Shown: piece by piece, positions 22,212 to 33,645 of the stretch
How the letters are laid out: each line of letters opens with the position of its first letter
Position numbering within the stretch: the stretch's first letter is position 1
From: Siphonodentalium dalli
Taxonomy: Eukaryota; Mollusca; Scaphopoda; Gadilida; Siphonodentaliidae
NCBI GenBank assembly: GCA_032622095.1
Contig: CP136066.1
Location: 64,942,609 to 65,006,608 of the forward strand
Length of the DNA stretch: 64,000 bases
Direction of reading: 5' to 3'
Notes under the pieces: generated by a model
The model's input: the letters and a program-made list of their open reading frames with translations, nothing else
The model's database searches: none
Told to the model about the DNA's origin: nothing
Position numbers and translations under genes: made by a program

Positions 22212-25137
22212 ATGGCCGACAATCGTACCGTCGGCGATGAGCTTAACCCAGCTGAAGACCTCTGTGTCATATGTGGTTTTGGTTTTGTTAATGATCCACC
22301 GGTAAAGGTGGGGGGCAAAAGGTATTGTGACTCTCATAAGCTGTTGCGGACAACGGGGGCGACCTAATTTGAAACAACACCTCACCGCGCGCAGCCAGGT
22401 GACGCATGTCGACAAAGTGCTGGTGCATGCAGGTTGCCGGAGAGATTTTACCGACACAAAAAGAAAGACACAAGATAATTTGGTGGTTTCAGAAGCGAAA
22501 AGACTACGATCTGATGCAACGCCAATCAATATAGCAGAAGACTGCTTAATATGTGGAGTTCATACAAGCACTGATGTTAGACACCCAGATAGGTCCACAC
22601 CAATGAGCCAAGTAGAGACCATCACTTTCAGGGACAAGCTCTTACAATGCTGTGCGCATAGACAGGATGCTTTAGCATATGACGCGGAGAAGCGCATTCA
22701 AGGGCGCATTGACTTGGTAGTAGCATAGGCCGTTTACCACCACGGATATCTGACTCGATTCTTGCAAGGCAAGGATGTGAGTCAACCCGAGACAGGAAAA
22801 GCAGGTCGAAGATCAGATCAGGGTATGAAACATTGGTTCGAAACGATTTGTAATTGGTTCGAGACCGAAGCTGGTGCTGAATTAACACTGTTAGTGAGTT
22901 ACATTCCAGAATGGTTGAATTCGCAGGCGAGTCAGAGGTTTATACTATTACAAGTTTGAAAGGTAACTTAGAGGAATACTATGCAGAATTCATTTTCTTC
23001 GCCGAGGTTAAGGGACGGAAAGATGTCGTTTGTTTTCGAAATATGGCCAACTTCATTATAAATGAAAAGTGGTACACTGATAAAAAACAGGATTTAGATG
23101 AGGAGGCAGACAGGATTGTCTTGACTGCAGCAAGAATAATAAAAGCACAAATAAGGGAGGCCGATTACAGTCGCGAATCTTATCAACCCAGTGACGCTAT
23201 ATCTATTATTAGTCAGGGGCGAAATTGGATCCCGAATCACCTGCAAAGCCTACTAAAGATTTTAATTCCGTCCGATGTCAAGCAGAATAGCATCGGTCAT
23301 TCCATTGTACATGGTGCTCGTCCACATTCGGTTATAACACCAACGCTGTTTGGACTGGGTGTAGAAATGGACAATGTGTTTGGTTCCAAATGGCTAGTGA
23401 ACGAGTTATCCCGGTTGGGATTCTCTGTTACCCACGATGAAGTTGAGAGGTACAAGCAATCCGTCATTCAGACCGAAACGCCCAGTCAAATACTAACTGA
23501 CTATGCCTTCGTTCAGTGGGTGGCAGATAATGTCGACCACAACATAGCAACTCTAGATGGCAAGGGGACCTTCCATGGAATGGGGATAGTTGCAATATCT
23601 GCACCCATGAATCAATCAGCACTGAACATGAAATCGCGTGTAATCATGAGACAAAAGCGGTTGAGGGTTGATGAGCTCGTGAAAAACAAAGGAGTGTCCA
23701 TCTCCCAATATGGCAAAGGAATTTCCAATATCAAACTGAAACCTCTTCTTCATTTGGCCACACCATATACCCTCCCATCTGACCTCAGCACAGATCTGCT
23801 GTGGCACTCAGCATGCTTTTTCAGTAAGAGTGAGAAACCTAGCGCGAACTGGTCAGGTTTCATGCAAAGTGCTTACTCGCAGGACGACACTCTGACCGCT
23901 GAGAAATCAGATGTTCTGTTCCTTCCCATCATCGATCTGAATCCGTCAGATGACGATTGCATTTATTCTACACTCATTTATGTTGAGGAACAGGCACGTA
24001 GATTGAACATCCACACGCCATGTATCACTTTCGACCAGCCGTTGTGGCTCAAGGCTGTAAACATAATAAGTTCTAAGTCGATGAACATAGTGTGTAGGCT
24101 GGGCGGATTTCACACTGTAATGAGCTTCATGGGGAGTATCGGTTCGATGATGAAGGGGTCGGGGTTAGAAGAAGCTTTGGAGAAAGTGTACGGTCAGAAC
24201 ACAGTGACCCATATGATATCTGGAAAGGCAGTGTCGAGGGCATTGCGTGGTTACTACCTAGTTGAGGCTGCGCTTTTCAATAAGTTGATAGCTGAAGTTG
24301 TCCCAGTTGAAAAGGGCGGCAGTTCTGCGACATCGAATCGGTAATGGAACAAGATGACATAGAAGCCTCACACATGCAACAGGGTGATGTACACGTTGTT
24401 GGTGAAAACACGATGGGCAAAATGCACCAGAGTGAAATGGGCAGAATACAAAACTACGTGAAGAGATTGAAATTGGTGTTGTTCCTATATCCGCGGCTGC
24501 GGACTCAACTGAACTGTTGAAGGCCGAGCAATGTATCAATTGTTATAAATCACTGCTTGTCAAAGAATCCCTCACAGCAAAATTGTGGGTGCAGTATATG
24601 GATTATGTGCAAACCCTAAAGAACTTCATCCGTGCTGAGCGAACAGGGGATTGGAATCTGCATATTGTAACATTAGGGAAGATGCTGAACCTCTTCGCAG
24701 CCACTAGTCATATAAATTACGCAAAGAGCTGCAGACTATATCTCCAAATGATGCTAGAATTACCAGTGAAGCATCCTTGTGTACATCAGTGTTTGAGGAA
24801 CATGGCTTCCATGTAGCCCGTAGAAGTAGCAGATTCTGGGCGGGGTTATCAACCGATCTTATACACTGAATAATGACGTATTGAATGCTGAGGGGTGGGG
24901 TTGGGAACGACGTGGTGGGGATCTTTCCCCAGTCATGACTGACCAGAATACAGCCCAAGACGAATTGCTCAAGTTTGTACGGTGCAAGTGTAAGATGTCA
25001 TAAAAAAACCATGTGACACCAATGTGTGTACATGTCGCAAACATGGTCTGAAATGTGTTATCGCTTGTGGAGATTGTCGTGGAGAGGGCTGCGTGAATTC
25101 AGAAGAGGTTCTGATAGATGACGAGGGTGAGGTCTGA
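22212..25137 (+). pseudogene. Broken transposase-like gene with RNase H-like core and CXC-type tail
   Basis: The coding remnant starts at ATG 22212. The N-terminal part has CVICGF and YCDSH, then CLICG, as in zinc-binding heads. The longest intact piece is 22911-24344 (477 residues). It contains DNVDHN (206-211), TLDGKGTFHGMG, TFDQPLW (D375) and LGGFH (398-401), which I read as an RNase H/DDE-type core. A further piece (24517-24816, then out of frame to 24868) has ERTGDWNLH and RFWAGLSTDL. The tail at 24981-25110 is cysteine-rich (CKCK, VCTCRKHGLKC, ACGDCRGEGC), like a tesmin/CXC motif. Breaks: frameshift near 22365, stop at 22726, frameshift near 22900, stop at 24342, frameshifts near 24510 and 24789, stop at 24866, stop plus frameshift in an A-run at 25001. 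From memory, similar proteins are multicopy and uncharacterised in corals and molluscs. Confidence 0.75.
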
Positions 25138-25454
25138 GTATAAATGATATATTTGAGACACAAGTGTCGAAATCATGAAGTATTTCTCATTCTGGTCATC
25201 ACTGGCTGATTTCGATCAACAAAATAAACAAAAGAAATAATTGTCATTTTAGCGGCCATTTTGGTTGCCATCTTTTGACTCTGTGACTGATATTTGGTCA
25301 TTGTGACTCCCGTGGAATCCTTTGTCAAACGTGATGACATTTGTACGAGAGCAAACTCATTACCCCTAGCTCACAATGGACTAATGCTGATTGGGGAATA
25401 TTTATAATCGTTAGCCGCCACATTGGACGCCATCTTGAATCCTGAATTTTCCCC

Positions 25455-25571
25455 AAGGCGGATTTTAGCGGATTTTGGATATGTTATTCCTGATACTTTT
25501 GCGCGCAAAAGGAGACCAAAACCAGCTTTATAACAATTTTTTCCAGGTTCAACCTCCCGACGACCACACTA
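25455..25571 (-). repeat. Right terminal inverted repeat of the 4.1 kb transposon
   Basis: Its reverse complement matches the left TIR, with a short extra stretch (tcctttt gcgcgc) absent from the left end. It ends ...acgaccacacta, followed by the target duplication tga. Confidence 0.85.
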
Positions 25572-27895
25572 TGAATGAATAAACGTTTCTCTTAGGGCGA
25601 TATCACAATGTTGACAAGCTGACGCGAAATTGGAAACTTAGAGGTACTCAATCCGATTCGGTGGTCCCCGTATCATCAGATTCAAACAACAACAACAACA
25701 GAATTTCTTCAAAAGACGATTTATTTATCAGGATCGAAAATTACCAAAATAATAATGCTAACCACTGTCATCTCTGGTATAAAACTTTCCAAAACGTGTT
25801 AGATATCAACATTTTGTTCAACGCAATTTGGTATATGGAGTATGTTGGCCGACTCGTCGAATATTTGCCAGGCCGCCAAATATTACAACTGGTGAAAATT
25901 AACAGATTTAAAACATCGATATCTGATAATTCTGAACTATGATTTTGTTCCTCGACTCAAATCAAATATTGTTTACCTCCGGAGCCAAAGAAATAGAAAA
26001 ATAGGAGCGTTAATTCGGATTACGCATCTTTAAGGTCTGGCCCAATTTAAGTGTGAAGTACACCTATTCAAATAGGTTCATATTGGGCCTAAATATTCTA
26101 GTAGCTTCATATTGGACTTATTTGATTATGAAATAAGTCCATAGTGAGCTTATACCCGTTATTCCGTTTAACGACGCGGGCCGCAGTGAAAACACATTAT
26201 AAAGCGTGAATCTGGTAATTCGTGTCGATGAAAAAATATAGATTCAAAATGCCAATATGGGCTTATTTATTATGGAAATAGTCCCATATTGGACTGTTTT
26301 AAAAACAGCGAGTATTGAGGTCAAATAATGCCATCAAAATGAGCCCGTTATGTATGTGCTTATTTTCAACACAACATGCTGTCTATGCTGTGTTTGTTGC
26401 CAGCGGTATTCTTCTCCTGCCAAAAAGTTACAAAAGTAGGAAATGTCTTTTCAAATGGGTTTATGTTTTATATATGTAGCCATGATTACTGGTGTATTCT
26501 TATTGGCTTCCATATCGACTATCAGAAATACTGAGCAGGAATAAGGCCTTGATAGCCAGTGCCATTGAGAGTGGAATAAATATACTCAATACTATCATTT
26601 ATGCATGTGCTTTTGAAATGAAATGTTTGAATAGTTGCTTGAAGTAGCTTGTAAACCAGTGAAACCAATAGCTACACAGCTGTGTTACATGTATCGGTAT
26701 AATATAATCATGAGTATCCAACCTGGTGATGCATACATTGCTCTATAGTCACTAATATGAGCGTATCGTACTCGGAAATGGTGCATCTTGGTTATGCATA
26801 GCACAAACCTTAGTGATATAATTCCAATATCTAAATGTTTCCTAATTAATCTTTGATAATATGTGTTGATTTGAAAAAAATGGATCACACATTTTTTTCC
26901 GATCTCGAACCACCCACCACCCCCTCCCTGTTTGTGGACTTGTTCTACACACCCCCCCCCCCCCCCCCCCCCACCCTGAATGTTTGAGCAATTTTTCTAA
27001 GGTTGGACATTTCTACCAGTTGGAAAGTTTGAGGAACCAGTTGGAATGTTCCAACGGGGGTGTTTGCAAATGGAAGGAATTTTGTTAAGTTATTATTTTG
27101 GGTCTGATTCAAAGAGGTGGGTGGAACAGGAAAATTTAAATTTCAAGGTGGACACTCCCTACGGGGATCCTATAGCCCCGCTCAATCGTTAGATAATAAC
27201 ACACTTGGCGTGGAGTAGTAAATTGATTCCCATTTATGATTGTTAGGGATATTGCGCTACTAAGTTCATGAACCAGTCTTTATCAGCTGGACAATGGTAT
27301 GCATTGCGTGTTTCTGTTTGCTGTCTGTTTTAAGTATGTGAACAACCTAACATATACATTTAGAAAAGAATGTGAGAATAATTTCAGAAGTCGAAATATT
27401 CATTTAATAAGCATAATAATATATGATAGTCGGGTACAGAGAAGGCGAGACAACGCTATTGTGTTTATTTGTCATTCTGTTGATTTCCGTTCTGTTTAAC
27501 CAAGACATGTGTGTACAAGCAGTCCCAAATTAAAATCTTTCCGCCCAGGAAAATCTCTACTTTCACATCGTTGTTCGGTCATTCGGTTAGCAGAAAGCTG
27601 GATTATTCCTCTTCGATACAAGTTCAGTATGCCACACGTTGGCCACACAACTTCTGTGCAGCTTGATCTTGTAAATATGTAGGCGTCATGGTCACGTGAA
27701 TCAGATGAGTTTCGTTGGCAATGGCAACACACGTTACAATTTACATGTATATACGTGTGTCTGTTCTGGTTATTAGCCAACTATACACGTGTAGGTTTAT
27801 GCCACATTCTACTTGACAAACAATTATTCAAATATTCTTGAATCAAGTTTTCGCTCATCAGGATCAGAATGACATTGCATGGTTATTGTTGTATG
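25572..27895. repeat. Upstream module of GPCR3
   Basis: Resumes host DNA at tgaatgaataaacg. It matches 32315-35860 and, from about 26140, also 42840-44590. It holds an unexpanded form of the 29-bp array (26040-26135) and gccaatatgggcttattta. I see no gene; open frames of 60-94 residues occur only as chance or as parts of duplicated DNA. Confidence 0.7.
26952..26972. repeat. Poly-C run (21 C)
   Basis: An uninterrupted run of 21 C followed by accc. The paralog at ~43679 has a much shorter run and the one at ~35100 has none, so the tract is expanding or length-unstable. Confidence 0.95.
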
Positions 27896-28142
27896 ATGGT
27901 CCACAACATGTATGTCATGCTAAGAGGCAGCCATATAGCTTCATGGGCTTCCAAGATCCTTGCCGTACTCTGTTCCCGCTGGACCCATATTTTCGCAAAA
28001 CATTCAAATTCTCCCCAGGGTGACGAGCTTCCAGAATGATAACGGAATTTCCTACCGCAATGAATACGAATGGAACAAGGGAAAATTCTCACATGTCAAT
28101 CCAGATCCAGTAATTGTCGTGAAAGAGGCAATATTCCGTAAC
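27896..28142 (-). pseudogene. Antisense GPCR fragment, copy upstream of GPCR3
   Basis: Minus-strand match to receptor ECL2 through TM6, at the same place as 318-570. It keeps ggaaattccgttatcattct and the TM6 words, with frame breaks. The overlapping plus-strand open frames (61-72 residues) are shadows. Confidence 0.8.
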
Positions 28143-28913
28143 AGTAAAAATATTGGAAACCAAATAAGCATCATATGATTAAACAAATGATTTGGTTCTT
28201 TTTGGCAAAAGAACCGTTCTTTTCTTGGTGAGATGATTTGTGGAACATATTACAAACCACCAACGAATCAAATCCTTTAAAACTCCTGGTTCTTAGTCCA
28301 CAAAGGACCAAAATATTCAGCTATCTGGTAAATATTATATACGGTTCCAGTTATGGATCCATCCGTGAACCAAATACTTTTGGGGCGTTTTTGTTTACTT
28401 CGCAAAGGTTTAATTTCATAAACTGAAACATAGAATCGATTTATCATCATTGTACGGACCATATACCTAAACTATAATGCAGCAATCCGCTCAGATACAT
28501 TAACAATGGGATCGTTAAAACGCTTTTGTGCGGAGTTGTTTTCAGAAGTTCGCAGTCATAATTGAACCATCGTGGAATAAAGAACAATGACTCTCTTAGC
28601 TTTCAATTATTGTGAGTCCGTTGAAACCTTCAATTTGTGTTTTAGTCTTGAAAGCATGTCTATTAAAAGCATAGACCTGTCAATAAAACGTTGTCAACAT
28701 GCGAACTGAAGTCTGCGCTGAATTGTTTAGTGTAATTTACTGCTGCAACGCATTAGATGGTTAAACAACCAACATTCAGTTCGCTATATGTAGAACACCA
28801 TTAAATGCAACTGGCGACATCACAATCTCTTACCAATAAAAGTTGATATTCATGCATGCGTATCGTTGTCTGTGTTATTTCGCTTCACAAGAACAGATAT
28901 ATACGCTTCGAAC

Positions 28914-29972
28914 ATGGATAACATTTCGGCGCTTGTCGGTAAAAAGACAGGTATTATATCTACTACGGAAATGAATGTTCTTGGTAAGAATTCCGAATCA
29001 ACAGATAGTTCGGATGTAACCACTGCTGGAAAATGGATATCGATAATATTCCCTCCTATTATCTTAATAGTTGGACTTACGGGAAACATTCTCTCGACTA
29101 TTGTGTTTAGTCGGAAAAAGATGAGAATCGGAACAATGCCAGTTTATTTGATCACTCTGGCAATAGTGGACTCGGTATCACTCATAGTCATGCTCTCTCG
29201 CGTCTGGACGCTACATACCTTCGATTTTGATATTCAAGAGAGTTCAAACCTCGTTTGCAAAATACACCATTTCATGGTGTTTTTTCTCACTGATTATTCA
29301 GGGTGGACACTCGTGGCAATCACTATGGAGAGAGCCATCTCCATTCGATTTCACAATTCAAGGAAATATACCAAGAAGAGCGCAGCAACAACACTGGTGG
29401 TAATTGGAATCTGTCTCATCATACTGAATTCTCACGTGATATATGGATTTCGGTTATTGGACACAGGTATATGCGGACCAAAGCAATATACGGAATATAG
29501 CCATTTCCACGACAATTACTGGATCTGGATTGACATGGCAACATTTTCTCTTATTCCATTCATATTCATTGTGGTAGGAAATTCCGTTATCATTCTGGAA
29601 GCTCGCCGCACTAGGAAGAATTTGAATGCTTTTGCGAATAATATGACAACATCAGGAGTAAGACATCGATCTCGAGAGCTCACCAAGTTACTGCTGATTC
29701 TTAGCATAACGTACCTTGTATGGACCCTGCCTATAACCATAACCGATGTCTTTGAGTACGGTTTGCAAATCAATTCTGATGCCATTAAATTAGCAAGACC
29801 AATATCAAATATTCTGGCCACCGGTAACAACGCCTCTAACTTCTATCTTTACTGTTTATCTGGCACGAAATTCAGAAAGGAACTAATTGAGATGACGGCT
29901 TGCTGCCGACGAAGGTTCTCACGGAAACATTCGAACATATATACAATTAGCGGTTCGGTCAACAGAACGTGA
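28914..29972 (+). CDS. GPCR3: class A orphan receptor, divergent loops, shortened tail
   Basis: A 352-residue receptor starting at ATGGATAACATT, homologous to the paralog start; the frame is open further upstream but without an ATG. It keeps GLTGN, the TM2 Asp, MERAISIRF, VWTLP and NFYLYC. Two N-terminal glycosylation sites of GPCR1 are lost (GNMTG became GKKTG, GNNSE became GKNSE). The TM2-loop stretch RVWTLHTFDFD and loop 2 (TGICGPKQYTEYSHFHDN) differ strongly from GPCR1 and match the relic GPCR7. The tail has a CC pair (possible palmitoylation) and stops at NRT, short of the STV end of GPCR1, 4 and 5. Confidence 0.88.
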   Translation: MDNISALVGKKTGIISTTEMNVLGKNSESTDSSDVTTAGKWISIIFPPIILIVGLTGNILSTIVFSRKKMRIGTMPVYLITLAIVDSVSLIVMLSRVWTLHTFDFDIQESSNLVCKIHHFMVFFLTDYSGWTLVAITMERAISIRFHNSRKYTKKSAATTLVVIGICLIILNSHVIYGFRLLDTGICGPKQYTEYSHFHDNYWIWIDMATFSLIPFIFIVVGNSVIILEARRTRKNLNAFANNMTTSGVRHRSRELTKLLLILSITYLVWTLPITITDVFEYGLQINSDAIKLARPISNILATGNNASNFYLYCLSGTKFRKELIEMTACCRRRFSRKHSNIYTISGSVNRT

Positions 29973-30600
29973 AAGCACATCGTGAATACACGTGAGATCT
30001 AATATACATTGTAAGGTACTGTACAATCAATCCGGCCACTTCTGGAAAGATTTAAAGGATGCACGTTCGGATTTAACAAAATTAGTCATCATTTCCAGAG
30101 AGAATTTTCAGCTTTACCAAGCATTCGTATGGCACATGGATCGCGAAAATCCAAAAAGTATCCACCAGGTTTACGTTGCCAGCGAGTACAACATATCATT
30201 ATTGAGAATTCGTTTTATTATCTGCAGCTAATGTGAAACTACAGCGCCAACGCTCTTTACAACAAACTATCAGTGGAATTTTGCAAATTTAATGGTTTTA
30301 ATAATCCCGCGTAAACTATTGACCATCCCAATCACACACATATCTCGTGGCCATTCAATGGATCAATAGTTTCACGTACGATAGCCAACATTCACCTACA
30401 CGTGTGGATATGTATATGCCGTTATACGATGAAACAAGTTATCTGTGTTTTTGGATTCCGATATCTCTTAATTTTAGGACAACTGTTGACTTCGGTTACA
30501 CTTAATTAGAATGTGTCGATACCAGTTAAGGTTTCAGTACACATGTTGAGTATTTAGTATACATATTGTGGACGTTTTTGTACATATTGTCTCCTTGCAA
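29973..30600. repeat. GPCR3 3' flank and 3'-flank module, copy 3
   Basis: The former tail codons run for some 50 bases. Next is receptor 3' flank (gatgcacgttcggatttaac), then the module at 30296-30570. No gene is seen; a 79-residue frame at 29992 is not shared. Confidence 0.6.
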
Positions 30601-30857
30601 TATACGAGACCACTGAGTCGCTACCAGTTTGGATCCATCCAGCCCCTTTTCACGGTTTATGTGCTAAATGTGAACGTTCTGGAGTAGCATTCCATATATG
30701 GAGTTCTGAATATTCATGAACCTTTATATATGGAAGTAATTAATATTCAAAAGCTGGATATGTGGAATGTTACTCAAGAACTTGACCTGTAACACCGAAT
30801 GCGTGGAACGGGGCTGGAGGGATCCGATATGGTAGCGACTAAGTGATCTCGCTTATA
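30601..30857. mobile_element. ~255-bp palindromic MITE-like element, copy 1
   Basis: Arms begin cgagaccactgagtcgctac and, on the right, ggtagcgactaagtgatctcg. Inside are the pairs gttctggagtagcattccat / tgttactcaagaact. The tips are preceded by tata on both sides. A full copy lies at 40302-40557 and a half copy at 39108-39200. Confidence 0.8.
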
Positions 30858-32340
30858 TATAGACAGAACACAACGCGCATCTTAATCGAGAATCTTTTAT
30901 CGAATGAGTTGCGGATCGCGCAGGGATATATTTCACTCAAATGTTATGTATTGTTGTGATAAAAACTTGTCAATGTTGTTATATGTAGTTCAATAAAATA
31001 ATTCAATCACAGAATCGTGGAACTTCACCAGAGAATCCCTTGTTAACGTCCACCCCTGTGATGTACATTTATATTTCAGCCACAGTTAAAAGTACCCAAA
31101 ATACTCGCAGTGCGTGAGTAAATTTGCAGAAATATAAGTCAGTAAAAACATCACTATTAAGCCATAAAGGAGAACGTGCATTAGTAAATAGGATAAACTT
31201 ATATTCATTATTGACAGTTCATACCCCTGAGTTTAGACCAAACCACAATCATGCAGGGAAACAAGAGGGCTATATATCGACGAGTTACATATATACATTG
31301 CGGAAGGTTGGACCGAATATTAAGCATCTAGGACTATCATTTACATGGGTCAATCACGTGTAAACCATTAATGATATGTACATGTATGACATAATTATAT
31401 AGCAGCAAATCATGGTACCATCATTGATGTTGAAATACTTGTGAAAAATACACATATTGCAGACTGAAGATGCACGAAAGTAATCGCCATATTCACAACG
31501 CTGGCGTGACACCGTGACAAAACAGTCTGAGTTAGTTAATATGTCAGCACAACACACAGCCAAGTTTTGATTTTTTTTATTATGAAAGTGTTCTATACAT
31601 GGTTGCAGTTTTACTTTGAGTTCATTTAAATTATGTTTATAACTATTTTAATATCAGTATAATTATATGGAGCGTATAAAAACCAGTCTTCACAACACGT
31701 TGGTGATGCAGTTATGTTATGTTATATTTATGAACGATGTAAAGCCGTCGTGATGGTGTTTAATATGCACACTTATCTTCATTGACGATTAAGATCTGAA
31801 ACTGTCATCAAATCCATTTACGAAAATATTTTTGTAAGTTTTGAATTCGCGCAGGTAGGTGCGCAAATTCAAAACTGAGCGAAAAATAGTACTTCGCGAA
31901 TTTAAATACGAGTAAGGTACGTAATTTGGAAGGAGGTATAAGATTTGTCGACAAATACACGAAGTATTCATATACCGGCTTCACTCAACAAATCAGTCAT
32001 TTTCCAGCTATTTTAATTTGTTCGCAGAGAATTGAAATAAACGATATTTATTTATACCATATCAGGAATAGACTAGCACTGACCGCTCTTTTTTGTTCCA
32101 TGCAGATGGATGTTTTTTTGTTTTTTTTATTTTGAGACCCAAACATCGTCTTCCATGTTGTGAATTGTGTATAACTTCAATGCGCTTTTCTGTGATATCG
32201 TAGAAAGGGAGATAAAGTGTTTACCGACCTACATGTATTTCAATAACGCTAAAAATTCAAAAGCGAAAATATTATTATGTGTATTTTGGATCGCAACATA
32301 AGCTACTGAAATGAATAAACATTTCGCTAATGGTAATATC
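30858..32340. repeat. Inter-receptor module, copy 2 (contains unfilled transposon site)
   Basis: Holds a single 31-bp unit at 31041-31075 followed by tatatttcagccacagttaa, then the 1 kb module. There is a small hairpin at 31836-31876 (gttttgaattcgcgc / gcgcaaattcaaaac). At ~32305 the text gctactgaaatgaataaac is the unfilled version of the site occupied by the 4.1 kb transposon. No gene is seen. Confidence 0.7.
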
Positions 32341-32811
32341 ACAATCGTTTGAGATATGGGGTATTTATAGCAATCTGTGAAGAGGTGCAGGGGGGGGGGC
32401 TAAATCGAAATTGGCGAACTTAGAGGTACTCAATCAGATTCGATTTAGTTTCCAGAATCGATTAATTACCAACAAATAATGCTAACAACTGTCAACTCTA
32501 GTATAAAAGTTTCCAAAAACGTGTTATATATAAAAAAAAAATTCAACGCAATTTGGTTTCGGGAGTATGTCGGTCGGCTCGTCGAATATTTGCCAGGCCG
32601 CCAAATATTCCAACTGGTGAAAAATAACAGATTTTAAAAATCGATATCTGATAACTCTGAACTTTGATGAGTTAGTTCCTCGCCTCGAATAAAATATTTT
32701 TGACCCCCGAAGCCAAAGAAATATAAATTTAGCAGCATTAATTTACATTACCCATCTTTAGGTCTGGTCCAATTTAAGTGTGAATTACACCTATGCCAAC
32801 ATATCCTCGTG

Positions 32812-33645
32812 CAAATAGGTTCATATTGGGCTTAACTATTCAAATAGGTTCGTATTGGGCTTAACTATTCACATAGGTTCATATTGGACTTAACTATTCA
32901 CATAGGTTCATATTGGACTTAACTATTCACATAGGTACGTATTGGACTTAACTATTCACATAGGTTCATATTGGACCTAACTATTCACATAGGTACGTAT
33001 TGGACTTAACTATTCACATAGGTTCATATTGGACCTAACTATTCACATAGGTTCATATTGGACCTAACTATTCACATAGGTACGTATTGGGCTTAACTAT
33101 TCACATAGGTACGTATTGGACTTAACTATTCACATAGGTTCATATTGGACTTAACTATTCACATAGGTTCATATTGGACTTAACTATTCACATAGGTTCA
33201 TATTGGACTTAACTATTCACATAGGTTCATATTGGACTTAACTATTCACATAGGTTCATATTGGACTTAACTATTCACATAGGTTCATATTGGACTTAAC
33301 TATTCACATAGGTTCACATTGGACTTAACTATTCACATAGGTTCATATTGGACTTAACTATTCACATAGGTTCATATTGGACTTAACTATTCACATAGGT
33401 TCATATTGGACTTAACTATTCACATAGGTTCATATTGGACTTAACTATTCACATAGGTTCATATTGGACTTAACTATTCACATAGGTTAACATTGGACTT
33501 AACTATTCACATAGGTTCATATTGGACTTAACTATTCACATAGGTTCATATTGGACTTAACTATTCACATAGGTTCATATTGGACTTAACTATTCACATA
33601 GGTTCATATTGGACTTAACTATTCACATAGGTTCATATTGGATTT
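32812..33645. repeat. 29-bp satellite array (~28 units)
   Basis: Units read acttaactattcacatagg then ttcatattgg. The first units vary (caaatagg, cgtattggg) and later units are nearly identical, so the array homogenised from its middle or right side. It has no open frame of note. It exits into atttatttgattctgaaat, as does the unexpanded paralog at 26110. Confidence 0.97.

Larger units (their letters stand above)
21505..25571. mobile_element. DNA transposon with long TIRs and 3-bp target duplication
   Basis: The left end reads tagtatagtcgt and the right end, reverse-complemented, tagtgtggtcgt. Inverted similarity continues for ~110 bases (aaaaaattgttataaag, atccaaaatccgctaaaatc). The element is flanked by TGA on both sides (21502-21504 and 25572-25574). 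The paralogous module at ~32305 reads gctactgaaatgaataaac with no insert, which confirms insertion between gctact and atgaataaac. The element is ~4.07 kb and holds one broken plus-strand gene. The ends and 3-bp duplication suit a cut-and-paste element. I cannot assign a superfamily; the ends are not CACTA...TAGTG in the usual order. Confidence 0.85.
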
